This document shows positions 30,670-39,990 of a DNA stretch of 64,000 nt, piece after piece. Both the position numbers and the translations under genes were made by a program. The notes beneath the pieces were generated by a model, which was not told the origin of the DNA, did no database searches, and worked only from the letters and a program-made list of their open reading frames with translations. Every line of letters begins with the position of its first letter. Positions within the stretch are counted from its first letter, which is position 1. This DNA comes from Fodinisporobacter ferrooxydans. GTDB lineage: Bacteria; Bacillota; Bacilli; Tumebacillales; MYW30-H2. Location of the stretch: contig NZ_CP089291.1 in assembly GCF_022818495.1 (NCBI RefSeq), positions 2,807,501 through 2,871,500 on the forward strand, read 5' to 3'.

Positions 30670-31812
30670 ATGAATTTTGAACTGACAAAAGAGCAAAAAA
30701 TGATTCGCGACCTGGCTCGTGATTATGCGACTGCAGAGATTGAACCGAAAGCAGAAGAAGTGGATAAAACGGCGCGATTCCCGATCGAGACATTTCACAA
30801 ACTGGGGGAATTGGGCTTGATGGGACTGCCAATCCCTGAAGATTATGGCGGCGGTGGAGCGGATACGATCAGTTATGCGCTGGCTGTTGAGGAAATCGGG
30901 CGCGCTTGTGGCAGTACCGGGTTAAGTTATGCGGCACATATTTCACTCGGTTGTTCTCCATTGTATTATTTTGGAACAGAACGGCAAAAGCGGGAATATC
31001 TGATCCCATTGGCGCAGGGGACCGCTTTGGGATCTTTCGGTTTGACGGAGCCAAACGCAGGCTCCGATGCCGGCGGTACGCAGACAAGAGCCATTCTCGA
31101 TGGCGAAGAATGGGTCATTAACGGCTCCAAATGTTTTATTACAAATGCGGGATATGCCCGATCTGTTGTCATCACGGCTGTCACCGGTACAAAACAGGGA
31201 ACGCGATCCATCAGCGCTTTTATCGTGCCCGCATCGAGCAAAGGATTTTCTGTCGGCTCTACCTATGACAAATTGGGGATGCGCGGTTCCAATACGGTCG
31301 AGCTGATTCTCGAAGATGTGAGGGTCCCGTACGACCATTTGCTGGGGAAAGAGAATGAAGGATTCAAACAGTTTCTCGTAACATTGGATGGCGGACGAAT
31401 CAGCATCGGTGCCTTGTCTGTGGGAATTGCCCGGGCCGCTTATGAAAAGGCGTTGGCCTATGCAAAAACGCGCATGCAATTCGGCCAGAGCATTTCGAAA
31501 TTTCAGGCCATTCAGTTTAAATTGGCAGATATGGCCATGTACATTGAATTGGCGAGAAATCAGGTGCTAAAAGCTGCCTGGCTGAAAGATCAGCACAGAC
31601 CATTCACGAAAGAGGCGGCAATGGCAAAATTATTTGCCTCGGAAATCTGCATGCGGACATGCGATCAAGCGGTACAGATTCTCGGCGGGTATGGATATAT
31701 GAGGGACTATCATGTGGAGCGATTCTTTCGCGATGCCAAGCTGGTTGAGATTGGCGAAGGGACATCGGAAGTACAGAGACTTGTGATCGCAAGGCAAATC
31801 GGTTGCGAGTAG
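30670..31812 (+). CDS. Acyl-CoA dehydrogenase
   Basis: 380-residue FAD flavoprotein of fatty-acid or branched-chain acyl-CoA oxidation. It begins MNFELTKEQKMIRDLARDYA. The acyl-CoA/FAD signature GLTEPNAGSDAGGTQTRA is complete, as are QILGGYGYMRDYHVERFFRD and EIGEGTSEVQRLVIARQ, which holds the catalytic Glu in the short/medium-chain position. Chain-length specificity cannot be read off. AAAGGGGG precedes ATG 30670. The stop codon lies in the first unit of a 12-bp tandem repeat. Confidence 0.92.
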   Translation: MNFELTKEQKMIRDLARDYATAEIEPKAEEVDKTARFPIETFHKLGELGLMGLPIPEDYGGGGADTISYALAVEEIGRACGSTGLSYAAHISLGCSPLYYFGTERQKREYLIPLAQGTALGSFGLTEPNAGSDAGGTQTRAILDGEEWVINGSKCFITNAGYARSVVITAVTGTKQGTRSISAFIVPASSKGFSVGSTYDKLGMRGSNTVELILEDVRVPYDHLLGKENEGFKQFLVTLDGGRISIGALSVGIARAAYEKALAYAKTRMQFGQSISKFQAIQFKLADMAMYIELARNQVLKAAWLKDQHRPFTKEAAMAKLFASEICMRTCDQAVQILGGYGYMRDYHVERFFRDAKLVEIGEGTSEVQRLVIARQIGCE

Positions 31813-31862
31813 AGATTCGAGTAGTGATTCGAGTAGAGATTCGAGTAGTGATTCGAGTAGAG
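31807..31862. repeat. 12-bp tandem repeat over the acd stop codon
   Basis: Four units of GAGTAG(A/T)GATTC with A and T alternating, plus a partial fifth unit. The TAG stop of the dehydrogenase is in unit one. Confidence 0.92.
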
Positions 31863-31944
31863 GTTGCATGGAGAAATTGCGGGCGTATCCCTAGAACCAT
31901 TTATAACCATTTGGATTTATTTAGAATCATCTGGATGGATCTTG

Positions 31945-31980
31945 AAACCTTTCTGTTTCAAAGAAGCAGAGGGGTTTTTG
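31945..31980 (+). terminator. Terminator after the acyl-CoA dehydrogenase
   Basis: AAACCTTTCTG pairs with CAGAGGGGTTT, with G-T wobbles, across an 11-nt loop and ends in TTTTTG. Confidence 0.75.
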
Positions 31981-32020
31981 TCTTTTGCGCAGTACAGCAA
32001 TGCGTGCAGACAAAGGTTGT

Positions 32021-32030
32021 CTGGTATAAT
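32021..32030 (+). promoter_or_regulatory. Extended -10 promoter for trmK-yqfO
   Basis: TGGTATAAT (TGn plus perfect TATAAT at 32025-32030) lies 38 nt before the trmK start. No clear -35 box; an extended -10 can compensate. Confidence 0.6.
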
Positions 32031-32067
32031 AGACGGTATGGAAATTCAATGAAAGGGTGGAAAGTTT

Positions 32068-32775
32068 TTGACTGTTCCGATTTCCAAACGATTACAAACT
32101 GTTGCATCGCTGATTCCCGGCAAAAGTGTCGTTGCTGATATCGGCAGCGATCATGCCTATTTGCCGGTATTTTTGGTGCAGTCGGGCAAGATCGATCAAG
32201 CGATTGCCGGAGAAGTGCATGAAGGTCCTTATCAATCCGCCCTGCGTACAGTCTTGGAATATCAGTTGCAAAATCATATAACGGTTCGTAAAGGCGATGG
32301 CCTTGAGGTCATACAACCGCAAGAAGTGGAAACGATTGTGATCGCCGGGATGGGTGGCGGTACCATTCTCGAAATCATCCGGGCGGGATTGCCCAAATTG
32401 ATGGGTGTCAAGCGTTTCGTGCTGCAGCCGATGAATCACGCAGATCGGCTGCGTGAATTTCTGATTCAACACAATTGGGAAGTCGCCGATGAAGAATTGG
32501 TGTTGGAAGATGGGATTCTGTATGAAATCATCGCGGCAGAACCGAGTCCAAAGCCGCAAACATGGGAGAATTGGCAGTATGCAGTAGGGCTTCGCTTATT
32601 TGAAAAACGGCATCCATTGCTGGCAGAAAAGGCGAAACTCGAACTTTTGCGAATCGATCGCGCCCTGGAAGGTCTTGCGCGTTCCCATGCACCGGATACG
32701 GACAAACTGGAACAATTCGAAATGCTGAAAAAAAAATGGCTGGAGGTATTGGATGCATATGGCGAAAGTCGCTGA
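32068..32775 (+). CDS. trmK: tRNA (adenine22-N1)-methyltransferase TrmK
   Basis: 235-residue SAM-dependent enzyme that makes m1A22 in tRNA. Motif I is VVADIGSDHAYLPVFLV, followed by VIAGMGGGTILEII, both family hallmarks. The C-terminal helical domain is a coiled coil. AAAGGGTGG precedes TTG 32068. The gene overlaps yqfO by 23 nt, the conserved sigA-trmK-yqfO neighbourhood. Confidence 0.92.
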   Translation: MTVPISKRLQTVASLIPGKSVVADIGSDHAYLPVFLVQSGKIDQAIAGEVHEGPYQSALRTVLEYQLQNHITVRKGDGLEVIQPQEVETIVIAGMGGGTILEIIRAGLPKLMGVKRFVLQPMNHADRLREFLIQHNWEVADEELVLEDGILYEIIAAEPSPKPQTWENWQYAVGLRLFEKRHPLLAEKAKLELLRIDRALEGLARSHAPDTDKLEQFEMLKKKWLEVLDAYGESR

Positions 32776-33874
32776 TGTGATGCGCTGGATGAACGATTGG
32801 GCGCCGCCTGCACTTGCGATGGACTGGGATCGGGTAGGATTGCAAGTGGGGGATCCGAATGCACATGTGGATACGTTATTGGCAACATTGGATGTAACGG
32901 AAAACGTTGTTGCAGAAGCTGTCCAAAAAGGAGCGAACATGATCGTCGCACATCATGCGCTGTTATTTCAACCGTTAAAAGAATTGCGCCTCGATACGGA
33001 AAAGGGCCGCATCATTCAAAAGCTTTTGCAGCATGGGATTGCTGTTTTTGTCGCACATACCAACCTGGATATTGCGGAAGGCGGCGTCAATGACGTATTG
33101 GCAGAACGATTGCAACTGCAAGATGTGCGGATCTTGTCCAGACAACACAACGAGGAGCTTTTAAAATTTGTCGTATTTGTACCGGAAGAACAAGCGGAGC
33201 ATGTACGTACGGCCATTTGTGAGGCAGGTGCCGGATGGATCGGGAACTATAGCCATTGTACCTTTAATACGGCGGGTGTCGGTACATTTGTGCCGCAAAC
33301 GGGAACCGATCCTTTTATCGGAAAGCAAGGGCAGTTGGAAAAAGTCAGGGAAATCCGGCTGGAAACGATTGTGCCGCGGTCATTGCAGACGAAAATTATC
33401 GAGGCATGTTTGCAGGCACATCCCTATGAAGAAGTGGCGTATGATCTCTATCCTCTCGAAGTGATGGGCAAAGAGTATGGAATTGGACGAATTGGCGTGT
33501 TGCCAAAACCGATGACTTTAGAAACATTTGCTGCGTGGACAAAACAGCGGTTGGAAAGCAAACATTTGCGCTTTGTCGGTGACAAAGGGCAGCAGATTTC
33601 CAAGGTAGCCGTATTGGGCGGCGCCGGCATGGATTGGGCCAAGGAAGCAAAACGCTTGGGCGCGGATGTGTTTGTGACAGGCGATGTCAAATACCATGAA
33701 GCACAGGATGCGCAAACCATGCGTCTTGCAGTCATTGATGCCGGGCACAATGCCACAGAAAAATGGATTCGCGAAAAAATTTGCGAGGAACTTACCCGGC
33801 GCGGGCTTCAGGAACAAACGTCCATCCGCTGTATTGCTTCCGAAACGGATACGGAAACATTCCAACAGGTTTGA
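32753..33874 (+). CDS. Nif3-like dinuclear metal center protein (YqfO)
   Basis: 373 residues: a Nif3/GTP-cyclohydrolase-I type 2 fold split by a PII-like insert (about 125-235), as in B. subtilis YqfO. Metal-binding stretches are VAHHALLFQPLK, AHTNLD and DAGHNATEKW. Biochemical function is not settled in the family. GGAGG lies 6 nt before ATG 32753, inside trmK. Confidence 0.9.
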   Translation: MHMAKVADVMRWMNDWAPPALAMDWDRVGLQVGDPNAHVDTLLATLDVTENVVAEAVQKGANMIVAHHALLFQPLKELRLDTEKGRIIQKLLQHGIAVFVAHTNLDIAEGGVNDVLAERLQLQDVRILSRQHNEELLKFVVFVPEEQAEHVRTAICEAGAGWIGNYSHCTFNTAGVGTFVPQTGTDPFIGKQGQLEKVREIRLETIVPRSLQTKIIEACLQAHPYEEVAYDLYPLEVMGKEYGIGRIGVLPKPMTLETFAAWTKQRLESKHLRFVGDKGQQISKVAVLGGAGMDWAKEAKRLGADVFVTGDVKYHEAQDAQTMRLAVIDAGHNATEKWIREKICEELTRRGLQEQTSIRCIASETDTETFQQV

Positions 33875-33930
33875 GTTCGAACGTCTATTTTCCGAATCGT
33901 CTCCATATAGTAATAGTGGGGGTGATTCAG

Positions 33931-34182
33931 ATGACAGGCTGGCTTGGCACGGCAATTGTGGCAGTGATTCTGGCTTTGTCTTGTATATATTCCTATTCCT
34001 TGCTGCAATTATTTTTTTCCATTCGCAAATGTCCGGATTGCGGCAGGATCATGCAGAAAGTCAAGTACCAGAACCAAAATCCTATTCCGCAAGACCGGGA
34101 TACGATTGTCTGCGAGTGTCCATTCTGTCAATCGAAACATTTCTCATCACGCTCCGGAAAAAAATTGACATTGCATCCGTAG
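33931..34182 (+). CDS. Small membrane-anchored zinc-ribbon protein
   Basis: 83 residues. One N-terminal hydrophobic helix (about 5-28) is followed by a cytosolic part with two Cys pairs, CPDCG and CPFC, 30 residues apart, likely one zinc ribbon. GGGGGTGA lies 6 nt before ATG 33931. I do not recognise a named family. It lies between yqfO and a convergent flavoprotein gene. Confidence 0.65.
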   Translation: MTGWLGTAIVAVILALSCIYSYSLLQLFFSIRKCPDCGRIMQKVKYQNQNPIPQDRDTIVCECPFCQSKHFSSRSGKKLTLHP

Positions 34183-34225
34183 GAATCGCTGCGACACTGT
34201 CACATTCATACGTATCGGGATTCCT

Positions 34226-35629
34226 TTATTCCTTTCCTTTCGCCAAGTTCGCGGCGTGCTGGCCTGCCGTGTAACCGGATGAAAAAGCGACTGTAATGTT
34301 ATATCCGCCCGTATGTGCGTGCACGTCCATAATTTCGCCGGCAAAAAACAATCCCTGCATTTGCTTGGACTGCATCGTTTTCGGATCGATCTCTTTGATG
34401 GAAACGCCGCCGCCTGTGACAGTTGCCTGTTCGAGTGGGAGCGTCCCAGTTACGGGAATGGCCCACGCTTTGCAGGCATCCGCCAAAGCCGGAACCCCGT
34501 GTTTTGGCAAATGGTCGTAAGTACGATTTCCATCTAAATCAATCGACTGCAAAAGACAGGGAATCAACCTGTCCGGCAAAAAGGATTTGAGAAGATTTCG
34601 CAAAGTCTTTTTGGGATGCTGTCGACAAAGGGACACGATCTGTTGCGTCAGAGTATCTTTGGACAAGCCGGGAAATAGATCGAGAGTCGTCTGCAAGGTT
34701 TGCCGCCCGAATTTCTGTTGCGCTGTCACAACATAGTGACTGCAGCGAAATGCTGCCGGTCCTGAAATGCCAAAGTGCGTGAAAATCATATCGCCAAATT
34801 CGGTTGTGAGCTTTTTCCCCTTGGGATTGTATACGGTCAATTCGATATCGCGCAACGACAAGCCTTGCAACTCGTACAACTGTAGCCACTCCGGCTCTGC
34901 AGTAATTCCTACTTCGGTGGGAAATGGCGGTACGATGGTGTGTCCGGCGGCTTTTGCCCATGCGTAGCCATCACCGGTGGAGCCGGTCTTTGGAACAGAA
35001 CAGCCGCCGACCGCCACAACCACCCCATGGCTGTACAAAAAGCGATGCCCCTGTAATTCCACGCCTTGACAGATAGCAGCATTCGCATCAAAAAGCAGAC
35101 GTTTCACCGGCTGATCGAGCAGAATCCGCACCTGCAATTGTGCGAGATGGGAGAGCAGCGCATCAAGCACCGTTTTTGCTTTGTCTGTCACAGGGAACAT
35201 GCGTCCCCTGTCTTCTTCCTTTAAAGCAATTCCCAACTCCTCAAAAAAGCGGATAATATCACGGTTTCCAAAGTTATGCAAGGAGCTGTGCATAAATTTT
35301 CCGTTTCCTGGTATGTTGCGGATCAGTTCCGGCAGTTCCTTGGCATTTGTCACATTGCAGCGGCCACCGCCGGAGATCAGAAGTTTTCTGCCAAGGCGGT
35401 TGCCTTTTTCCACAAGCATGACGCTTGCTCCATGCCTTGCAGCAGCAATGGCTGCCATTAATCCGGCTGGCCCTCCGCCGATCACGATCACGTCGCAGTC
35501 GATGTTTTTGTTTTGATGTGAGCGTATATCAGTAAATGGTTCGGTAAGTTTTTCGGCAAATGGCTCATTTGATTCATCTGGTTTTTTAACAAAAGGTGAA
35601 GCGGCAGTTTCCGTGTTGTTATATTCCAT
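34226..35629 (-). CDS. HI0933/BaiN-like FAD-dependent oxidoreductase
   Basis: 467-residue flavoprotein. The FAD motif is DVIVIGGGPAGLMAAIAAA and the family string GRKLLISGGGRCNVTN follows. The C-terminus has GGVSIKEIDPKTMQSK and LFFAGEIMDVHAHTGGYNIT. The family includes predicted flavin reductases (HI0933, YtfP); the substrate is unknown. About 45 unusual N-terminal residues precede the FAD domain. GGAAGG precedes ATG 35629; the frame is open for 50 more codons without a ribosome site. Confidence 0.87.
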   Translation of the reverse strand: MEYNNTETAASPFVKKPDESNEPFAEKLTEPFTDIRSHQNKNIDCDVIVIGGGPAGLMAAIAAARHGASVMLVEKGNRLGRKLLISGGGRCNVTNAKELPELIRNIPGNGKFMHSSLHNFGNRDIIRFFEELGIALKEEDRGRMFPVTDKAKTVLDALLSHLAQLQVRILLDQPVKRLLFDANAAICQGVELQGHRFLYSHGVVVAVGGCSVPKTGSTGDGYAWAKAAGHTIVPPFPTEVGITAEPEWLQLYELQGLSLRDIELTVYNPKGKKLTTEFGDMIFTHFGISGPAAFRCSHYVVTAQQKFGRQTLQTTLDLFPGLSKDTLTQQIVSLCRQHPKKTLRNLLKSFLPDRLIPCLLQSIDLDGNRTYDHLPKHGVPALADACKAWAIPVTGTLPLEQATVTGGGVSIKEIDPKTMQSKQMQGLFFAGEIMDVHAHTGGYNITVAFSSGYTAGQHAANLAKGKE

Positions 35630-35940
35630 TCTTGTATTCCTTCCTTTTCCAATCGGACGATTCATGAATGCAAATAGGGTGCGAACATGATGTATAGATA
35701 ATCCGCATATAAATAGGATTTCCACTATCATCAAACCATAGAAGAGACAGGAAGCGCAACATGGGCTGCAGAGTCGCAATCTGCAATCGGTTTGCAGAGA
35801 AGAATCGTTTTTCCGCCTGATGCAAACCTGTAAAACAGCAACTAAATGTTAAAACAGCAGTTAATAAAGGAAAATGAATATCCGCATATACGAAAAAATA
35901 CTTGCAAGAAAATTTTTGTGCAAAACTTAATTTGCGATAG
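35630..35940. other. Spacer between flavoprotein and tRNA-Leu genes
   Basis: No gene, hairpin or repeat that I can support. It should hold the promoter of the leftward flavoprotein gene. Confidence 0.5.
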
Positions 35941-35970
35941 TTGACGGATCGAATAGAGTTATGGTATCTT
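35941..35970 (+). promoter_or_regulatory. Promoter of the tRNA-Leu pair
   Basis: TTGACG (35941-35946), an 18-bp spacer and TATCTT (35965-35970), 17 nt before the mature tRNA. Confidence 0.7.
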
Positions 35971-35987
35971 AATCAAGTAAGATCAAC

Positions 35988-36075
35988 GCCGGGGTGGCGG
36001 AATAGGCAGACGCAACAGACTTAAAATCTGTCGGGAGTTTCTCCCGTACCGGTTCAAGTCCGGTCCTCGGCACCA
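35988..36075 (+). tRNA. tRNA-Leu(TAA)
   Basis: 88 nt including an encoded CCA. Acceptor GCCGGGG pairs with CCTCGGC; the long variable arm (CGGGAGTTTCTCCCG) marks a type II tRNA. The anticodon loop CTTAAAA reads TAA. GGTTCAAGTCC is the T loop. Confidence 0.97.
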
Positions 36076-36080
36076 GCCGT

Positions 36081-36164
36081 GCGGTCATGGCGGAATTGGC
36101 AGACGCGCAAGATTCAGGTTCTTGTGGGGGCAACCCCGTGGAGGTTCAAGTCCTCTTGACCGCA
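36081..36164 (+). tRNA. tRNA-Leu(CAG)
   Basis: Acceptor GCGGTCA pairs with TGACCGC; anticodon loop ATTCAGG reads CAG; long variable arm with GGGGGCAACCCC. CCA is not encoded (the genome reads CTA after the discriminator A). Confidence 0.96.
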
Positions 36165-36170
36165 CTATAT

Positions 36171-36217
36171 AAATCAAGGGTTTCAGCCATATGGTTGAAG
36201 ACCTTGATTTGTTTTTT
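36171..36217 (+). terminator. Terminator of the tRNA-Leu pair
   Basis: AAATCAAGG pairs with CCTTGATTT, with an inner GTTTCA/TTGAAG arm, followed by GTTTTTT. Confidence 0.85.
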
Positions 36218-36224
36218 GACCGGA

Positions 36225-36247
36225 TTTGCTAACATTTTGCTAACATT
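36225..36247. repeat. Att-like direct repeat, left copy
   Basis: Contains GCTAACATTTTGCTAACATT. It recurs with one extra T at 48481-48504, bracketing 12.2 kb of accessory DNA next to tRNA-Leu. Read on the minus strand it is open (NVSKMLAN), like the C-terminus of many Bacillus phage integrases. Confidence 0.6.
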
Positions 36248-36406
36248 GCATTTTTTTGTGTAGGTTCGGGATTTCCGTAATGTTTGGAACTGTAATTGGT
36301 ATCACTAAATTTGAAAAATATTTATTCCTTGTAAAAGAATTCGGGAATCCTTATAAGCTCATTTGTTTGCACTGAATTCCAATTCTTATGCTTGTTACGA
36401 TGAGAC

Positions 36407-38094
36407 ACATGACTTATGCAGTTCGAGACAATAACTAGTAAATATCTGGTTTTGGCGTAGCCCAAAGAAGCATTACGTAATGCTCTGGCCAAAATAATTC
36501 AATGAGTCTTGCAAATTGCTGCACTTGTGTGTCACAATCAATAGAGATTCGCTGAATACCTCTGTGGTTATTCACGCGAACCTGACAACGAGTGTGGAAG
36601 AGGCCGCGAACCATTTCGCCGTGGGTGTAGCCTTCATCATCGCTCGTTTTTTCTTTGTTCAATTCAAAAAGTGCAACAGCTAACAAGGTCTCGGCAGTGA
36701 ATAATAATTCGAAATGAGCATGATGGTGCGCTTGCGATTCAGAATGGCACTTCTCGAAAGCCAATTCTTGCTTAGCTGTACGAAAGAAAACCTCGATCCT
36801 CCAGCGTTTTACATATGTTTGTAACGCTTCTTTTGGGGCATCGTGGCGGTTACTTATAAGTAAATATGCACCTTTATAAGTGGCAGGTGACTCCTCACCT
36901 TCGGTGTCTACATCAGCCGAATTGGGTTGTTCATCCTCCTTTAACCGTATGGCGACTACAGCGGCGATTGGAACATATCTATGTTTCGTCACTTGCTTAC
37001 CTTTGCGATTCACAGCAGTATAAGGACGCTTCATGTAAATCCCCGGAACGGAAATAGAGACCAACCCGGATGTCGCCTTTCGAGTTAAGTCTTTAAACAC
37101 CTCACGGATGAGCATGATTGGAGTCAGCGGCACGAAGCGTTCCCTACGGGTACCAGGTTCGATAACTTTGCGGAATAAAGTTGTGTTACGTTTTGCTTTA
37201 GTCACCCAATCAAAATTGTTTTCTTCAAGAAATGTAAAAAATTTTTTACACAAGTACCACCGATCCATTGCTACCCACAAATGGCAAGTGACGGATTCAC
37301 GTAGCATCAATAACATTTGCCTGGCAAGATCCAGTTTGGTAATACCTTCACCTTTTACTTCTGGCTTATGCCAGATACGGTAAAACAATGGATACTCCAA
37401 TCCGCTTTTCAGAACCGCCTGAAGAGCCACGAGATTTGTCGCCCATACATGGACTTTCATTGAGTGGTCAAAGAGCCAACTGAGAAACGGAAGTTGCTTG
37501 GCATAGGGATGCGCACTGTGAGTATCATCGAGATTGACCACATCCCCATCGGTGAGTCGGGTCAAAGGATCATGCTGCAACCGCTCGACACGTTTCTTTG
37601 CGAATGTCACCCATGCAAACCCATTCGTGAAAAAGCGGCTTAACGTGTATTGAGCTATTTTCCAAGGCTGAAACATCGCCTTGAGTAATGCGTCCTTATC
37701 GACCAACTCAGCTATCTGAAAAACAGAAGAACAATTCGAAACAAGATCAACGACATAGAGAAAGCAAATGAACCATGACGGAGCTCCACTTCGTTTCATG
37801 ATACCCGATTGAGTAAGTAAAAGAGATAAATCAAAGCGATCCCAAAGGCTTTTGAGAATGGGTGCTCCTGCACATTCTCCATGATTGAGTTCTTTAAATC
37901 TTGGTTTTTGTAATGTTGACATGAAAAGCCCACCTATAATCTAAAGATATACCCGGTAATTAAAGGTATCCTTCGCGATTATTGTGGTATTTTCTAAAAG
38001 TCAAGTAGTTTTTATGATATTTTTTGAAATATTTCAGACTATTCAGTGTCCTGTGATGATAACCAATTAATTACATGAGCTGCATAGGTCATGT
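36407..38094 (-). mobile_element. IS4-type insertion sequence, 1688 bp
   Basis: Ends ACATGACTTATGCAG and, inverted, CTGCATAGGTCATGT form imperfect terminal repeats. GAGAC flanks it on both sides (36402-36406 and 38095-38099), a 5-bp target duplication. One transposase gene fills it. It appears intact and recently inserted. Confidence 0.85.
36435..37922 (-). CDS. IS4 family transposase
   Basis: 495-residue DDE transposase. Candidate catalytic residues lie in DGDVVNLDDTHSAHP (first Asp), HLWVAMDRWYLCKKF (second Asp) and RWRIEVFFRTAKQELAFEK (Glu, the Y/W-R-E-K signature of IS4-like enzymes). No internal stop or frameshift. It is the only gene of the element and starts 173 nt inside the right end. 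Confidence 0.85.
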   Translation of the reverse strand: MSTLQKPRFKELNHGECAGAPILKSLWDRFDLSLLLTQSGIMKRSGAPSWFICFLYVVDLVSNCSSVFQIAELVDKDALLKAMFQPWKIAQYTLSRFFTNGFAWVTFAKKRVERLQHDPLTRLTDGDVVNLDDTHSAHPYAKQLPFLSWLFDHSMKVHVWATNLVALQAVLKSGLEYPLFYRIWHKPEVKGEGITKLDLARQMLLMLRESVTCHLWVAMDRWYLCKKFFTFLEENNFDWVTKAKRNTTLFRKVIEPGTRRERFVPLTPIMLIREVFKDLTRKATSGLVSISVPGIYMKRPYTAVNRKGKQVTKHRYVPIAAVVAIRLKEDEQPNSADVDTEGEESPATYKGAYLLISNRHDAPKEALQTYVKRWRIEVFFRTAKQELAFEKCHSESQAHHHAHFELLFTAETLLAVALFELNKEKTSDDEGYTHGEMVRGLFHTRCQVRVNNHRGIQRISIDCDTQVQQFARLIELFWPEHYVMLLWATPKPDIY

Positions 38095-38231
38095 GAGACA
38101 AAGAATTTTTATTCCATGTTTCAAATACAAGCGTAAAAGAAGCTTATTCTTTCTCCGAGTAAGCTTGAATGAAATTGGATCGACAAGGAAAGATAGCCAT
38201 AGTTATTTTGCTCACTATTCGTCAATTGATT

Positions 38232-38423
38232 TTAGTTTGTTTTCTGTCTTTGAAAAAGGCTGTCAATTTTTTGTGCGGTGTTATTTTTCATCTCCATATC
38301 GGTATGCGCATAAATGTTTGCAGTAGTGCTTATGTCAGCATGACCGAGCCAAACCTTCGAATTTATAGCAACTCTCCCTTTGTCACGAATGAAACAAAGA
38401 GCAAGTTTCATTTCAAAGGACAA
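38232..38423 (-). pseudogene. Tyrosine recombinase (phage integrase), C-terminal relic
   Basis: 63 codons containing WLGHADISTTANIYAHTDME and the tail KNNTAQKIDSLFQ. This matches the last part of phage-type integrases (LGH motif and the Tyr nucleophile in ANIYAH). The catalytic Arg/His-x-x-Arg part and all N-terminal domains are missing, and the residues before WLGH are degenerate. It is a remnant of the element that used the nearby tRNA-Leu. Confidence 0.75.
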
Positions 38424-38552
38424 CTTTAAATATATCTCGCAATAATCATAATGTATTCAATATATATGCAAGCAATTCTTAGTAGTCATACAAATTTAAT
38501 CATTTCCATCTTTATCATGTTTTATACTTATGATGAGTTAAAGAGATAATAG

Positions 38553-38741
38553 TCAATACCAATTCTTATCGCTAAATAAAACTGAAAAATGATCTTCATT
38601 TACATGCAAAAAGATATCCCTATAAAAAGAGGCAGCCCAACTTTTTTGTAGTAGATCTTGAATGGATTGAGGAAAAGACATTTCAAGATCAAAAAATGTT
38701 TCTGATGCTCTTTTTTTCCATGTTTGAACATATTCGATCAC
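38553..38741 (-). pseudogene. IS1182-like transposase N-terminal relic (tentative)
   Basis: 62 codons; the part from QSIQDLLQKSWAASFYRDIF to HFSVLFSDK resembles the N-terminus of IS1182-type transposases (WA-x-x-F-R-x-x and xLYSDK). The resemblance stops at SDK and a stop follows. A weak call made from memory of the family; it could be an unrelated small gene. Confidence 0.4.
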
Positions 38742-39119
38742 CGCATTAACGTATTACTGTATGTTACAATTTTAGCATATTCTATTATCCAAAAGTGACT
38801 TTTGACCTTTTTGGGGCTAATCATATAAATGTACTGTATAAAGTGTGATTGACCTCTTGCGAGGACTACCTATAATGTATAGGTGTCAGGGATATAATAT
38901 AGAATTGTTATTTTGTAATTTACAGTAATGATACACAGGATACCAAATATATAAAAGTTAAGAAGGATTGGTAAACTTATATTATTAGAAAAGGGAAATG
39001 ACGGAAAACGTCGAATCAATACTTCGAAACTAGATGTATCTTTATTTATAAGGTGATATATATAATGCAATTTATCGATTTATGGTTGACATTACTTTTT
39101 TAGGTTTGGGGGAGAAAAA
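38742..39119. other. A+T-rich spacer upstream of the ABC-3C locus
   Basis: No gene found. A TATAAT at 39061 and TTGACA near 39087 are possible promoter parts for the defence operon, but neither has a good partner. Confidence 0.4.
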
Positions 39120-39347
39120 TTGATTAAAACGTCTTTTGGCTTAGCTCAGTTAGATATTTTGGAGCCGCTTAATGACCCTAGCGTAATTACGTTTCCTATT
39201 CCTCCATTACAAAGAGTAAAAAGCTTTTCTGATGAAGAGTTTGAAGCATTTATAGGTGAATGGGCTATTTCCTGCGCAAAATCGCTATACAAAGATGTGT
39301 ATAGAATTGGTGGTTCTGGTGATATGGGGTGTGAATTTGCACAATAA
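39120..39347 (+). pseudogene. ABC-3C nuclease effector, 5' part (split by transposon)
   Basis: TTG 39120 behind GGGGGAG starts the first 70 codons of a nuclease effector, ending IGGSGDMG at 39329. The transposon begins at 39330, adds five foreign codons (CEFAQ) and a stop. The other 290 codons resume at 42907 (RDVIGEYEDG). Joining 39329 to 42907 restores one frame of 360 residues. The N-terminal part alone lacks the nuclease motif and should be inactive. Confidence 0.85.
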
Positions 39348-39608
39348 ATCGGCTTAGGATTTGCAAATTATTTAGGTCCCATATCGAAAGATTTTAGGCC
39401 CCTTTTTCAGAATAAATTAGCCAATGATTAAAAAATTTGCACGCTTTCGCGGTCTTCTGGCGAGTATTTCATTCCACTATTATCCAATCCATCCTACTTC
39501 AACTACACTTTATCCCAATTCCGCTCTTGTTCAAATCGTTCATTCCCTATATACTCGTCTAATACGTGATCAAGTTTGCTTTTTTCCTAACGCGCTATCG
39601 CTTGTTGC

Positions 39609-39655
39609 ACCCAGTAGAAAGGCAATAGCATTTAGCTATTGCCTTTCTACTGGGT
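39609..39655. terminator. Perfect 21-bp palindrome at the transposon operon end
   Basis: ACCCAGTAGAAAGGCAATAG plus C pairs perfectly with its reverse complement across a 5-nt loop (ATTTA). It lies 29 nt beyond the DUF5348-like stop and likely ends the leftward transcript or blocks incoming ones. Confidence 0.7.
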
Positions 39656-39683
39656 CTAAGAAGTAATCACTTGTCACTCTTTG

Positions 39684-39989
39684 TTAATCGACTTTCACTT
39701 CGTATTTCTGTTTTGGATGTAAATAAAATCGAGTTTCCCGAAGGTATAACAGCCATTCACAGCCAAGTTCTATTCTACAAGGGATATACTCATAGCCTAC
39801 CTTAATCTCGAAACAATCGCCGCAGTGAAGGTCGTAAGAATGGTCTATCTTTTGGATTTGCCAGCGTTCCTTGGCAGGACAATAGACGAGGATTCCTGGT
39901 TTTTGGGTTCGGGTCATCATGATTCTTTCCTTTCCTGAGAATATTTGGGGATCAGGGTTGTCCCCTTTGACTCGTTCTAAGCCATCCAA
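39684..39989 (-). CDS. DUF5348-like protein of the transposon
   Basis: 101 residues. A compact beta-rich protein with LVYCPAKERWQIQKIDHSYD and FEIKVGYEYIPCRIELGCEW; this matches my memory of DUF5348 domain proteins, which bind short grooves in surface or phage proteins and ride with this transposon type. Function unknown. One base separates it from the ATPase gene. The N-terminal 20 or so residues may be over-called; ATG within ERIMMTRTQ is a possible later start. Confidence 0.6.
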   Translation of the reverse strand: MDGLERVKGDNPDPQIFSGKERIMMTRTQKPGILVYCPAKERWQIQKIDHSYDLHCGDCFEIKVGYEYIPCRIELGCEWLLYLRETRFYLHPKQKYEVKVD

Positions 39990-39990
39990 G

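Noticed and set aside
31803-32138. 111-codon frame through the 12-bp repeat (VEIRVVIR periodicity)
   Set aside because: The repeat is open in all frames because its unit is a multiple of three; no start signals and it crosses a terminator.
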